Shown: positions 27,475 through 37,643 of the stretch, piece by piece
How positions within the stretch are numbered: the first letter of the stretch is position 1
Layout of the letters: every line of letters begins with the position of its first letter
Assembly (NCBI GenBank): GCA_963841205.1
Contig: CAWJCH010000011.1
Coordinates: forward strand, 223,511-287,510
From: CAWAWP01 sp963841205
GTDB taxonomy: Bacteria > Chloroflexota > Ktedonobacteria > Ktedonobacterales > JADMIN01
DNA: 64,000 bases
Reading direction: 5' to 3'
Program-made: the position numbers and the translations under genes
Notes under the pieces: model-generated
Told to the model about the DNA's origin: nothing
The model's database searches: none
The model's input: only the letters and a program-made list of their open reading frames with translations

Positions 27475-27717
27475 CTATGCCGTCTTCTGCACGTAGAAGG
27501 TCAAGACGCCGTTTTCCTCGGCGGTGTTGAGGAGGATGTTGCCAGTTTTCTCGCACCAAGCGGGGATGTCGGCCTTCGCGCCAGCGTCCGTCGCCGCGAT
27601 GGCGATCACCTGGCCAGTTGGTAATGTGCGCATGGCCTTCGCCAGCGTGAGGATCGGCATCGGGCACATCTGGCCCTTGGCATCTACAAAGCTGTCAACG
27701 TGAAGTGTCGGAGCCAT
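27475..27717 (-). CDS. TusA-like sulfurtransferase (second)
   Basis: 80 residues from the ATG at 27717. It begins APTLHVDSFVDAKGQMCPMP with acceptor Cys18 in CPMPIL, then the TusA fold to FYVQKTA. An extra cysteine (PAWCEKTGN) occurs at the place where the other copy has Val. Pairing of two different TusA with two different DsrE suggests two transfer steps or a hetero-complex. It lies between the two DsrE-like genes. Confidence 0.92.
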   Translation of the reverse strand: MAPTLHVDSFVDAKGQMCPMPILTLAKAMRTLPTGQVIAIAATDAGAKADIPAWCEKTGNILLNTAEENGVLTFYVQKTA

Positions 27718-27791
27718 GGGAACTCTCGTCCTTTCGTATCGCGCGCTCTCTGTCGGGCGCGTTCTTTCTAAGGAACGTTCAGTCGTAGCGG

Positions 27792-28406
27792 CTAGATGAA
27801 CAGCGTCGTATGCGCGCCGGAGGCGAAGTTGAGGAAAGTGGCCGCGCCGCCGACCTCGACCCCGTCGATCAGGTCTTCGCACTTGAGGCCGAAGACGTCC
27901 ATCGTCATCTGGCAGCCGATCAGCTTGACGCCGAGATCGGCGCACTGCTGCAACAACTCGGGAAGTGTCGCCACGTTGTGCTTGGCGAAGTATTGGGTGC
28001 GCATCATCCAGGTCGCCATCGGCGTCATGCCGGGCAGCATGCCAAGGATGTTGGGCATCGGCACGGGCATCGCGGGGTTGGCGATCGGCGCGACCTTGAG
28101 GTGCTCCGCGCCGCCCTTCTTGATGATGTTCAGTCCGTAGAAGGTGAAGAAGATCTCCACGTTCATGCCCATCGCCGCCGCCGCCGAGGCCAGAATCAGC
28201 GGGGGATAGGCCATGTCCAGCGTGCCCTTCGAGGCGATGATGGCGACCGTGTTCTTGGCGGGGTCCTTCTTCATCGCGAGGGCAACTTCGTCGCCGACCA
28301 GCTGCTTGAGCTGCTTTGTGACCAGCTCATCCACCCGGTCTTGGACGAGCTTTTCCATGTCCACCGTGAGCGTCATGTGCTCACGATCCGCCACTGGGGC
28401 TGCCAT
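27792..28406 (-). CDS. DsrE/DsrF/DrsH-like protein (first of two)
   Basis: 204 residues from the ATG at 28406, with AAGGAG upstream. An N-terminal helix (KLVQDRVDELVTKQLKQLV) is followed by the DsrE-like core: NTVAIIASKGTLDMA, AAAAMGMNVEIFFTFYGL, and KLIGCQMTMDVFGLKCEDLI with two cysteines. The Met/Pro-rich loop (NILGMLPGMTPMATWMM) is typical of the longer DsrE-like proteins in sulfur oxidisers and Chloroflexota. It is the first structural gene behind the regulator, so it probably heads the sulfur-transfer operon. Confidence 0.92.
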   Translation of the reverse strand: MAAPVADREHMTLTVDMEKLVQDRVDELVTKQLKQLVGDEVALAMKKDPAKNTVAIIASKGTLDMAYPPLILASAAAAMGMNVEIFFTFYGLNIIKKGGAEHLKVAPIANPAMPVPMPNILGMLPGMTPMATWMMRTQYFAKHNVATLPELLQQCADLGVKLIGCQMTMDVFGLKCEDLIDGVEVGGAATFLNFASGAHTTLFI

Positions 28407-28506
28407 ATCGGTCTCCTTTGCGGCGGTAGCATCCCGCCACGGTGAAGACGGTCTCCGGAGCGGATTCTCCGCGATGGCCGTGTGCGCTGGGGGTCGATCG
28501 AGGGCG

Positions 28507-28780
28507 CTAGCGCGTCAGCTTCGCCATGACCTCCACGAAATGGGCGAGCACCGCTTCGGGGCGCTCATCTCGCAGACATTGCGTGGCGAAGCGTTCCAGC
28601 GCCTGCATGGTGACGGCGTGTGACGCCGCCCGCAGCGCAGTGAGTTGATCGACAATGGCCTCGCAGTCGCGCCCCTCCTTCGAGCATCCGTTGGATACCG
28701 CGCGCCTGCCCCTCAATGGACTTGAGGCGGGCGATCAGTGCCGTTCGTGATGCGTCGTCGACTTGCGCGGTGTTGAGCAT
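28507..28780 (-). pseudogene. CsoR/CstR-type repressor, frame broken once
   Basis: One +1 shift near 28685 (a run GAAGGAG). Removing a base gives a standard DUF156 protein: LIARLKSIEGQARGIQRMLE, RDCEAIVDQLTALRAA and LERFATQCL. The thiol positions are Cys39 and Cys68, 29 residues apart. The position that is His in copper sensors (25 after the first Cys) is Phe64. Two Cys without His is the pattern of CstR persulfide sensors, and the genes behind it handle persulfide. The ATG at 28780 or the TTG at 28789 may be the start. It is probably autoregulated through the palindrome upstream. Confidence 0.82.
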
Positions 28781-28804
28781 GGCAAGCAACTCACGTTCCT
28801 ACCG

Positions 28805-28828
28805 GACACCCCACCCCCTGGGGGTGTC
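28805..28828. promoter_or_regulatory. Palindromic operator candidate for the CstR-like regulator
   Basis: Perfect palindrome caccccctgggggtg (28812-28826, 7-base arms around one T) inside an outer repeat gacacccc/ggggtgtc (28805-28812 with 28821-28828). It is about 30 bases before the regulator's start. G/C-tract palindromes of this kind are usual CsoR-family sites. Confidence 0.6.
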
Positions 28829-29115
28829 TGGCTTCATTCACAAGTAAAGCAGCGGCTCATAGCGGGCCGGTCTCGAAGACACGTTGGCCCGTCACTGCCA
28901 CGTCACAGATGCGCGAGCAGGAGTTTGGCGCTCAGAGGTAGCCTGCGGGGAGTTGACTAGCTGCCTTGCACGCCTCGCGGACGCTGGAGAAACGCGACTT
29001 GTAGTCGTGCGAAAAATGGGCCACGGCGCTCTGGGGGATCGCACCTGCAACGGTGGGCTGTGAACATACAGTAATCGGTCGGCGATTCGCGATGCTTGCC
29101 ATCCGCATGTGCAGC

Positions 29116-29133
29116 GGTTCTCTTCACCTCCGC
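29116..29133 (+). repeat. Dispersed 18-base repeat, copy 1
   Basis: ggttctcttcacctccgc, followed by gatgaagcat. Other copies occur at 40501-40518 (and inverted 40530-40547) and 48838-48855, with diverged ones near 44091 and 55662. It lies 34 bases before a Rep-like fragment. Confidence 0.6.
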
Positions 29134-29166
29134 GATGAAGCATGCGACGAATGATATACCTGACGA

Positions 29167-29420
29167 GGCGAGCTGGTGCGAGATCGGCGGCGCCAGTTGA
29201 GGCTGCCGATACCCGTCGCCGACAAGGTTCTTCCTTTCTCCCCTGACACACTATACTCGTCGTCACCCGTGGAGGCCGGAGAAGATCGCATGTCTGAAGC
29301 TTGGGAGACATTGCGAGCAGCCGAACAAGCGGGGAGACCCCGACGCTTACTGCGTGAGCTGGAGGAGGTCTACCTGACCGAGATGGAGGCCCGCTGGAGA
29401 GGATTTCCTCGCCAAACTGG
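29167..29420 (+). pseudogene. Third fragment of the Rep-like gene and its downstream helical domain
   Basis: The frame reads GELVRDRRRQLRLPIPVADK, then VLPF, the end of the Rep-like protein. In the same frame an ATG at 29290 opens MSEAWETLRAAEQAGRPRRL and LRELEEVYLTEME, the downstream helical domain. No upstream Rep sequence remains. Nothing clear is coded between this and the nitroreductase-like gene. Confidence 0.75.
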
Positions 29421-29566
29421 AAAGGGCCAACGGTATCGTGATGGAGAGGCGGGTCCTTTGCCAATTGCCTTGGGCTGCTCAGCGGCGAACTCGCCACATC
29501 CACCTGGAACCTTGCGCCGGCGCCTGCTAAATGCCGCCCTGCGGCACAATGTGATAGTAGGCGCGG

Positions 29567-30076
29567 CTACGCCCGATGGGCCGAATGCGCTCGCTCGGCT
29601 ACCTCCGGCTTGGGGGCGACAAAACGAAAGACTGGGTATGCTCCCGCGATCCGCTCGAAATCTGGCAGGGGCGCATCCTTATCCACCGGCATGTGCGGAC
29701 GTGCTCCCGGCGCACGCCGCAGGTATGCCTTCAGGATCGGCGCGCGCTGCTCCACGGGCACCTCTTCGAGCTGGACCGCTTCACGCTTGCGGGTGCGGAT
29801 CGCTGCCTGTCCGCCCGTCGCCCGCACGTTCTTCACCCATTGCACGTCCTCGCCCAGCATGGAGACCAGGTAACGCTCTCCCTTGAAGGCGAGGACGGCT
29901 ATCGGCAGCGAGACGGTCCGCCCTGATGTGCGCCCGCTCACTTCCAACGTCGCCAGTCCATAACGGGCAAAGAGGCCCAACGAGCTCAGCACTACGGCCT
30001 CGCGATTGAAGAGTCGTCCCAGCCAGTTTGGGTGGTGCCCACGATACATCCACCGCTTGAATGCGCCTCTGGTCAT
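29567..30076 (-). CDS. Deazaflavin (F420)-dependent nitroreductase family protein
   Basis: 169 residues from the ATG at 30076, with AGGAGG 9 bases upstream. The segment LEVSGRTSGRTVSLPIAVLA, then YLVSMLGEDVQWVKNVRATG and the split-barrel strand AAIRTRKREAVQLEEVP, match the DDN family, which reduces quinones or nitro compounds with F420H2. The C-terminal AYPVFRF is also typical. This suggests that the host makes F420, but no biosynthesis gene is in the window. It follows the YceI gene by 11 bases on the same strand, so they are probably one operon. Confidence 0.88.
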   Translation of the reverse strand: MTRGAFKRWMYRGHHPNWLGRLFNREAVVLSSLGLFARYGLATLEVSGRTSGRTVSLPIAVLAFKGERYLVSMLGEDVQWVKNVRATGGQAAIRTRKREAVQLEEVPVEQRAPILKAYLRRAPGARPHMPVDKDAPLPDFERIAGAYPVFRFVAPKPEVAERAHSAHRA

Positions 30077-30087
30077 TCCGACGCCTC

Positions 30088-30852
30088 CTAGCTCACCGAA
30101 GGAGTGTTGCCCGCCCCCTGCGTCAGTCGCAGCAATACCTCGAAGGCCGCCGGACTCTGGAGATCGGCCAGGAACGGCACGCCCGCGGCGGAGATTCCCC
30201 AATTCCCGTAGGCGATAGTGATGGCGGCGAGCACGTAGACGCTGTCGCCAGCACCCTCGACCGACGCGGTGAAATGCACTGGGCGAGTCACGCCGTGCAG
30301 CGCGAGAGTGCCTGTCGCGGCGAAGCGCTCGACGACGCTATTCGCCGGGATGGCCCCCACCATGATGGGACTGGTGAGCGTCAGCGTGCCAGTCGGGTAG
30401 GCGCCGGGGTCAAAGACGGTGCTGCGCGTCGTCTTGCTCAGGCTGCTGGTCAGCGCAGCCATGTCCACGCTGAACGATCCCTGCGTGACCGCGCCGTTGG
30501 CTACGGTAATAGAGCCCCATACCTTATCGGTGCGGCCAACGAGCGGCGCTTCCTGGCCGAAAAGCACCTGCTGGATCCGCCAGCCGACGATGGATCCCGA
30601 CCCTGCCTTCCAATCGCCGTCCATCGTGGCCTCGCTCGACGGGCCGCTGACGACCCGCGGCAGCGTGAGCGGCGCCGGCGCGGTGATCGTATGCACATAG
30701 ATGGAGGTGCCGCCGACGATGAGCACCGCGAGGCCAATGACAATGCCGACGGTCCACCGCAACCAACGGGACCACCCTCGGCGTCGCACGTGACCAGACA
30801 ACTCGCTCCGAGCTGGCACCGTTGACAGCGGAGGTGTTGCTCCCGTGTGCAT
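30088..30852 (-). CDS. YceI-family protein with membrane anchor
   Basis: 254 residues from the ATG at 30852, with a purine-rich AAGGAAGG upstream. One N-terminal helix after a basic stretch (RWLRWTVGIVIGLAVLIVGG) places the rest outside. The YceI lipocalin-like fold is seen in GDWKAGSGSIVGWRIQQVL, TQGSFSVDMAALTS, FDPGAYPTGTLTLTSPI, and ALHGVTRPVHFTASVEG. YceI proteins bind long isoprenoid chains such as polyprenyl quinones. Together with a likely quinone reductase gene this fits quinone metabolism at the membrane. Confidence 0.9.
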   Translation of the reverse strand: MHTGATPPLSTVPARSELSGHVRRRGWSRWLRWTVGIVIGLAVLIVGGTSIYVHTITAPAPLTLPRVVSGPSSEATMDGDWKAGSGSIVGWRIQQVLFGQEAPLVGRTDKVWGSITVANGAVTQGSFSVDMAALTSSLSKTTRSTVFDPGAYPTGTLTLTSPIMVGAIPANSVVERFAATGTLALHGVTRPVHFTASVEGAGDSVYVLAAITIAYGNWGISAAGVPFLADLQSPAAFEVLLRLTQGAGNTPSVS

Positions 30853-30904
30853 AGCTGACCTTCCTTCGCTCGTGTCGGGCGGGTAGCGAGCTTGGAGCAA
30901 AGCA

Positions 30905-31452
30905 CCCCGTCGAGACGCCTACCCCTGATTACCCACGCATGCTACGCCTGCCAAATCGCGCCCGCGGCACAACCAGGCGCACCTTGTCACATCGGCATCA
31001 CGGTGGAGGGCACAGCGAATGAGCAACCGGCCAATGTTGCTCGACCAGATGGAGAGCTGCTCTGACCTGCCACCCGAAATAAGGCTCTGTTCCGATCTTG
31101 GTGCACAGAGAGTGGTTGGAGGCAGGGGTGCAATGCCGTAGCCAGGCGGATGGACGTTCTCCGTCGGCTCGGCATCGTATTGACTTTGCTGCCGTTCTCC
31201 AACTCCCTGTAGGCGTCCAGTTGGTCAGCGTGACGCTGCCGCGGCGTAGTGAAGGCGATGTATGAGCCTGTCTTCGCGGGCGCCGTCAGGCGACGTCAAG
31301 CGTCCAGCGCTGAGGTACCCCTGCGCTCGGGATGTTGCTGTGAGATCAGGACCGAGCTTCGAGCGGGCGGCGTGATGTCATGCCTGCATGCTGTGCATCG
31401 GAGCCTTCGGGTGCGAAGGTCCAGGAATGTCGTTTCGGAAGAGGTGAATTCC
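30905..31452. other. Intergenic region without a clear gene
   Basis: Both-strand frames here have no ribosome site, no family resemblance and low-complexity composition. A GAAGAGGTG immediately before 31453 is the ribosome site of the next gene. Confidence 0.5.
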
Positions 31453-32234
31453 ATGGCTACGCAACAGAGCACGATTTCCCGATGGGGCGCGATCGCCATC
31501 AGCCTCGTCGCCGGCGGCTGGACGGTGTTCCACCTCATCTGGAACCTCGTGCTCAAGAACACGACCGACGACTATTGGGGGCAGGCGCTGCTCGTGCTGT
31601 TCGTCCTCGCCCTCATCCTGGCATTCGTCCGCTATTTTCAGGAACGCGCCGCCCTCAACGCCTCGACCGCGCAAGATGAGTTCCCCGAGCCGGCCATCGC
31701 GAAGTTCTTCCTCGGCTCGTCCGGCTCCGCGGCGCTCTGGTTCGTGCTGCGCATGAACGTGGGCGCACAGTGGCTCCTCGCCGGGTGGGAGAAGGTCAGG
31801 CAGCGAGTCTGGGCGGACGAGCGGCAACGCGCTGACGGGCTTTGTCGAGGGGGCCTCGAAGGGGGCGAGCGGCGCGAATCCCTCCGTGCAGGGCTGGTAG
31901 CGAACTTCCTGCAGTACTGGGTGCTGCCCCATGCGGCCTCTTCGCGTTCCTGGTGAGCTGGGGTGAGGTTGCGGTCGGGCTGGGGGTGCTGGTCGGCGCG
32001 CTCACCGGCATCGCGGCCGGGTTCGGCGTCCTGATGAACCTCAACTACCTGCTGTCCGGCGTGGTGAGCATCAACCCGGTGCTGGGCATGTTCGGGCTGT
32101 TCCTCTGCTTCGCCTGGCGCGTCGCCGGCCAGATCGGCCTCGACCGCTGGCTACTGCCAGCCCTCGGGCTGCCCTGGAAGCCGGGCTCGCTCTTCGCCGC
32201 GTCCCAGGTGAAGGCGACGGTCCCCGTCTCGTAG
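31453..32234 (+). pseudogene. DoxX-like membrane protein, frame broken
   Basis: The start is the ATG at 31453 behind GAGGTG. The first helix is AIAISLVAGGWTVFHLIW, then ALLVLFVLALILAFVRYF. The DoxX core follows: AQWLLAGWEKV, then (other frame) SGNALTGFVEGASKGA and NPSVQGW, then NFLQYWVLPHA and LFAFLVSWGEVAVGLGVLVG, and FGVLMNLNYLLSGVVSINP. One +1 and two -1 changes separate the pieces, so this gene is the main exception to the +1 rule. DoxX-like proteins are quinone-linked membrane proteins of thiosulfate or redox stress systems. It precedes the hydrogenase genes in the same direction. Confidence 0.8.
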
Positions 32235-32271
32235 GCGCATGTCCTTCGGCCGGGCCGAGCGGGATTCTCAC

Positions 32272-32304
32272 GGACCGCTGAAGCCGCAACAGCTTCAGCG
32301 GTCC
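32272..32304. terminator. Strong hairpin after the DoxX-like gene
   Basis: Perfect 13-base arms ggaccgctgaagc/gcttcagcggtcc (32272-32284 with 32292-32304), 7-base loop, no T-run. It lies 38 bases after the stop and separates this gene from the hydrogenase operon. Confidence 0.6.
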
Positions 32305-32440
32305 ATTGGCACGTCAACGACTACGGTATGACATGGCGTGGGCTATGTCCGTCGCTCTGCCCGTGCCACGGGTGCCGTCAGTGGACTCCCTCCGACGCGG
32401 TGTCCTACATGAATAACGCAGTCGAAGCTGCGTATTGTGA

Positions 32441-32451
32441 CGTTCACGTGA
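32441..32451. promoter_or_regulatory. Short palindromic site upstream of the hydrogenase genes
   Basis: An 8-base palindrome tcacgtga (32444-32451) overlaps a GTGA-CGT-TCAC repeat about 130 bases before the small-subunit start. It could be an operator, but this is weak. Confidence 0.25.
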
Positions 32452-32581
32452 TAATGGATCACTGCTGCTTGACCACCTTGTGACCAGTAACCGATACATT
32501 TTCGACCACGAAGTATGCCGGCTTTCCGGTGCCGTTATCCTCTATATCGTCGGCTCACCGATGGCGGAGGGAGTAGATCCA

Positions 32582-33744
32582 ATGGGCGATCCTGCGGCTA
32601 TCAAAGACGGAGTCTGGGCAGCGGTCGAGAGGCGTGGCATCTCGCGGCGCGATTTTCTCAAATTCTGTTCGCTGATGACCGCTTCGTTGTCGCTGCCGAT
32701 GCGGTACACGTCGCGCATCGTCAAGGCACTTGAAGACCACGACGCGACCGGCGCTCGTCTGGCTCGAGTTCCAGGACTGCGCGGGCAACACCGAATCTGC
32801 ACTGCGCGCCTCGCATCCCACCTTCGCCGACATCGTGCTCGATCTGCTCTCGTGGAACTACCATGAGACGGTCATGGCGCCTTCGGGCAAGGCTGCGGAG
32901 AAATCGCTCAACGACACGGTGACGCAGCTGAAAGGCAAGTACCTCGCGGTGGTCGAGGGCTCCATCCCGGTCGGCGACGGCGGCATCTACTGCACGATCG
33001 GAGGACGCGCCGCGCTCGACATCGCCAAGGAGGTCTGCGGCAACGCCTACGCGACGATCGCCGTCGGCACCTGCGCCTCGTTCGGCGGCATTCCGGCGGC
33101 GGCGGGCGGCGTCGACCGGCGCGCTCGGCGTGAACGATGCCATTCCCGGCTTGAACCTCATCAACCTGAGCGCATGCCCGATGAATGGCGCCAACCTCGC
33201 GGCGACCATCGTCCACTGGCTGACCTTCAAGGAACTTCCGGCCACCGACGAGCTGCACCGACCACTCTTCGCCCACGGCGACCGCATCCACGACGCCTGC
33301 CCGCGCCGCGCGCACTACGACGCTGGCCAGTTCGTGGAGGAGTGGGGCGACGAGGGCCATCAGCAGGGCTGGTGCCTCTACAAGATGGGCTGCAAAGGTC
33401 CGGCCACCAACTACAACTGCCCCAAGATTCAGTGGAATGACGGCACCAACTGGCCGATCGGCGTCGGACACGGCTGCGTGGGCTGCGCGGAGCCGCAGTT
33501 CTGGGACACGGATGACGCCCTTCTATGGCAGGCTGCCGGACGTCAAGGGCTTCGGCGTCGATCTGACCGCCGAGGAGGTCGGGAATCGGCGTGATCGGCG
33601 CGGTCGCCGGCCTGACCGCAGTCGCATGCCGTCGGCACCGCGGTTCGCTTGCATCGCCGCACGAATGCCGCGAGCCACCGGCCCAGCCGCCGAGCCCACT
33701 CCAGCGGCGGTGCCCGATCCGAGCACCAGCGAGGGAGCCACCCA

Positions 33745-33748
<4 letters not shown>
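32582..33748 (+). pseudogene. [NiFe] hydrogenase small subunit, Tat-exported, frame broken
   Basis: The start is the ATG at 32582 behind GGAGGGAG. A Tat signal is clear (Arg22-Arg23 in SRRDFLKFCSLMTASLSLP). The repaired protein carries WLEFQDCAGNTESALR, GTCASFGGIPAA, INLSACPMNGANL, WCLYKMGCKGPATNYNCP and HGCVGCAEPQFWD, the ligands of three Fe-S clusters. The first motif is Cys-x-x-Asn, so one usual proximal-cluster Cys is Asn. Four clear +1 shifts (about 32735, 33115, 33515, 33600) and one or two more near 33640 break the frame. A C-terminal hydrophobic anchor (VIGAVAGLTAVA) is present. The stop overlaps the large-subunit start (ATGA). Confidence 0.88.
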
Positions 33749-35452
<1,704 letters not shown>

Positions 35453-35489
35453 ATCATACCGTCTCGCCGAACGCGCAGGAGGTGCGCCG

Positions 35490-36283
35490 ATGGATGTGCC
35501 GAAATCCGCCTCGGCTCCTATCAGCGAGGCTATCACGACCGACCTCGCCGAGCCAAGGGTCTCGGTCTACGTGTGGGATCTGCCGGTCCGCATCACGCAC
35601 TGGGTGAACGTGCTCTCGATCCTCGTGCTCTCGATCACCGGCTACTACATCGCCAACCCGTTCGTCACGACGACCGGACCCGCGGCGGACCAGTTCCTGA
35701 TGGGCACGATCCGCTTCATCCACTTCAGCCGTGGCCTTCGTCTTCACGATGAGCGTGCTGTTCCGCGTGTACTGGGCCTTTGCCGGCTCGCAAGTACGCG
35801 CGCTGGAACCAGTTCCTGCCCGCCACGAGCGGACGGCGCAGAGCGCTCGGCAAGATGCTCGGCTACTACACCTTCGCCCGCCGAGAGCCGCCGAAGGAGG
35901 TGGGCCACAATCCGCTGGCTGGCGTCACCTATATCGGCCTCTACGTGTTGTTCTTCTTGCAGATCCTCACCGGGTTCGCCCTCTACTCGCAGGCCTTCAC
36001 CGAGGGGGTTTGGAAGGCGCTCTTCGGCTGGATCATCGTGGCCTTCGGCGCACAGCCCGTGCGCCTGGCGCATGACATCATCATGTACCTGATCATCGCT
36101 TTCACCATTCATCACGTCTACAGCGCGATCGTGATCGATATGGAGGAGCGCAGCGGCCTCGTCTCCAGCATCGTCACCGGCTGGAAGTCCTTCACGAGAA
36201 CCTACCTGAACGAAGCGACTCTTGAAGACCGCCCGGCGCGAGGCGGGCTCGCCAGGCGGAGAGCGAGGCGCAGCGATGGGTGA
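35490..36283 (+). pseudogene. Hydrogenase cytochrome b subunit (HyaC/HupC-like), frame broken twice
   Basis: The start is the ATG at 35490 behind AGGAGG. The N-terminus VYVWDLPVRITHWVNVLSIL has the first heme His, and IRFIHFS plus VAFVFTMSVLFRVYWAFAGS carry the second helix. KYARWNQFLP and the last part (YVLFFLQILTGFALYSQAF, RLAHDIIMYLIIAFTIHHVY) complete a four-helix di-heme b. Two +1 shifts (about 35730, 35788). It passes electrons from the small subunit to quinone. Spacing to the large subunit is 37 bases, so one transcript is likely. Confidence 0.9.
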
Positions 36284-36857
36284 CCTCATCGAAACACCGC
36301 AGGGTGACACGCGACGCCAACAGGTGGTCGTGCTCGGCATGGGGAACGTCCTGCGCCGCGACGAAGGGCTGGGAATACGCGCACTGCACCGGCTTGTCGA
36401 GCGCTACACGCCGCGCGACGATCTACAGTTCGTCGACGGCGGGACGCTCGGACTCGAGCTGCTGAGCTACCTGGAGGATGCGACTCGCCTGCTGGTGCTG
36501 GACGCCGCGCTGACGGACGGCGCTCCTGGTACACTCTTGCGGGTGGAAGACGACGAAATTCCGGCATTCTTCGGCATGCGCTCCTCGCCACACGAGGTAG
36601 GGCTGCCTGATCTGCTCGCCGTCACGCGGCTCCGCGGCACGAGACCGCCGGAGATCGTCGTCCTTGGCATGCAACCCGGCGTGATCGAGCTCGGCTGGGA
36701 TCTCTCCGCCGAGGTCGTGGCCAAGCTTGACAGACTTGTGGACGCGGCTGTAGAGCAACTTCGCACGTGGGATATTCTTGAACACCCTTCCGAAATGGTG
36801 CCTCTCATCGGTGCTGAATCAGGCGAGCTAAAGGGAGCCGTCGCATGCACGAAGTAG
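36276..36857 (+). CDS. Hydrogenase maturation protease
   Basis: 193 residues from the ATG at 36276, which overlaps the cytochrome b stop by 8 bases. Motifs: VVVLGMGNVLRRDEGLGIRA (nickel-binding Glu), FVDGGTLGLELLSYLE (Asp), and SSPHEVGLPDLLAV (His). These are the three Ni ligands of the HyaD/HybD family that clips the large-subunit C-terminus after Ni insertion. A longer start at 36222 overlaps cytochrome b more and has no better ribosome site. It overlaps hypA by 13 bases. Confidence 0.92.
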   Translation: MGDLIETPQGDTRRQQVVVLGMGNVLRRDEGLGIRALHRLVERYTPRDDLQFVDGGTLGLELLSYLEDATRLLVLDAALTDGAPGTLLRVEDDEIPAFFGMRSSPHEVGLPDLLAVTRLRGTRPPEIVVLGMQPGVIELGWDLSAEVVAKLDRLVDAAVEQLRTWDILEHPSEMVPLIGAESGELKGAVACTK

Positions 36858-37216
36858 CCGCGATGCGCGGGGTGGTAAGCGCCGTGCTGGCGCGCATGCG
36901 TGAGGAGCATGCTACAGAGGTGAGCCGTGTCAAGCTCATCCTCGGAGTCTCGGGCCACCTCACTGAAGACGCCGCTCGTCAACACTTCGCTGTGCTCGCT
37001 GAGGGGACGCCTGCGGAGCACGCGGAACTGGACATTGAGTGGCAACCGGCAACATACCAGTGCTTTGAGTGCCTGCATCAGTTCAGCAGCATCGAGCCGC
37101 CCGACGTGGTGGTCTGCCCCATGTGCGGCGGTCTCGCGTTGGAGATCGCCCACTCGGATGAGTGCTATGCCGCTGAGATCGATCTCGACGGAGTCGAGCA
37201 AGCCATTTCGTCGTGA
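36845..37216 (+). CDS. hypA: Hydrogenase nickel incorporation protein HypA
   Basis: 123 residues. It begins MHEVAAM, where the Met-His is the nickel-binding N-terminus of HypA. The zinc site is the two Cys pairs in YQCFECLHQF and VVCPMCGG. HypA delivers nickel to the large subunit together with HypB. The other Hyp proteins except HypC are not in this window. It is coupled to the protease gene (13-base overlap) and intact, although the structural genes in front are broken. Confidence 0.93.
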   Translation: MHEVAAMRGVVSAVLARMREEHATEVSRVKLILGVSGHLTEDAARQHFAVLAEGTPAEHAELDIEWQPATYQCFECLHQFSSIEPPDVVVCPMCGGLALEIAHSDECYAAEIDLDGVEQAISS

Positions 37217-37281
37217 ATCACATGTGATGATTGCGGTGCGATTCCGCGCGCGCAAAGCATCTCGGCTTGGAGGTTTGCGTC

Positions 37282-37563
37282 ATGTGTCTGACACTGCCGG
37301 GTCTGGTGATCCAGGTGCAAGGCCCGATGGCCGAGATTGAGTCGGGAGGAAGACGCGACTGGTATAACGCGCTCGCACAGCCCGACGTGACGGTCGGCGA
37401 CTATGTGCTCACGCACGCCAACCTCATCGTCGCCATCATCTCGCAGGAGGAGGCTGAGCGTATGCAACAGGCGGCCGAAGAGGCGGAACGCCGCCTCCGC
37501 GAGGAGGATGAAGCCGAGCGTGCACGACAATCAGCGTCTGACAGCGCAGGGATTGACCTGTAG
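37282..37563 (+). CDS. hypC: Hydrogenase assembly chaperone HypC
   Basis: 93 residues from the ATG at 37282, fixed by the required MCLTLPG start (Cys2 is the Fe-carrying residue) and by GGAGG 8 bases upstream. RRDWYNALAQPDVTVGDYVL and LTHANLIVAIISQEEAE match HypC/HupF. The last 40 residues are a Glu/Arg-rich coiled coil longer than in most HypC. HypC carries the Fe(CN)2CO group with HypD. Confidence 0.9.
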   Translation: MCLTLPGLVIQVQGPMAEIESGGRRDWYNALAQPDVTVGDYVLTHANLIVAIISQEEAERMQQAAEEAERRLREEDEAERARQSASDSAGIDL

Positions 37564-37643
37564 CAACAAGCAGACCGTTTGATGCGAGCAGCGCCACATC
37601 TGGAGTTCGTCAAGCAAGTTAGTACGTGAAGCGAGAGTGCACC

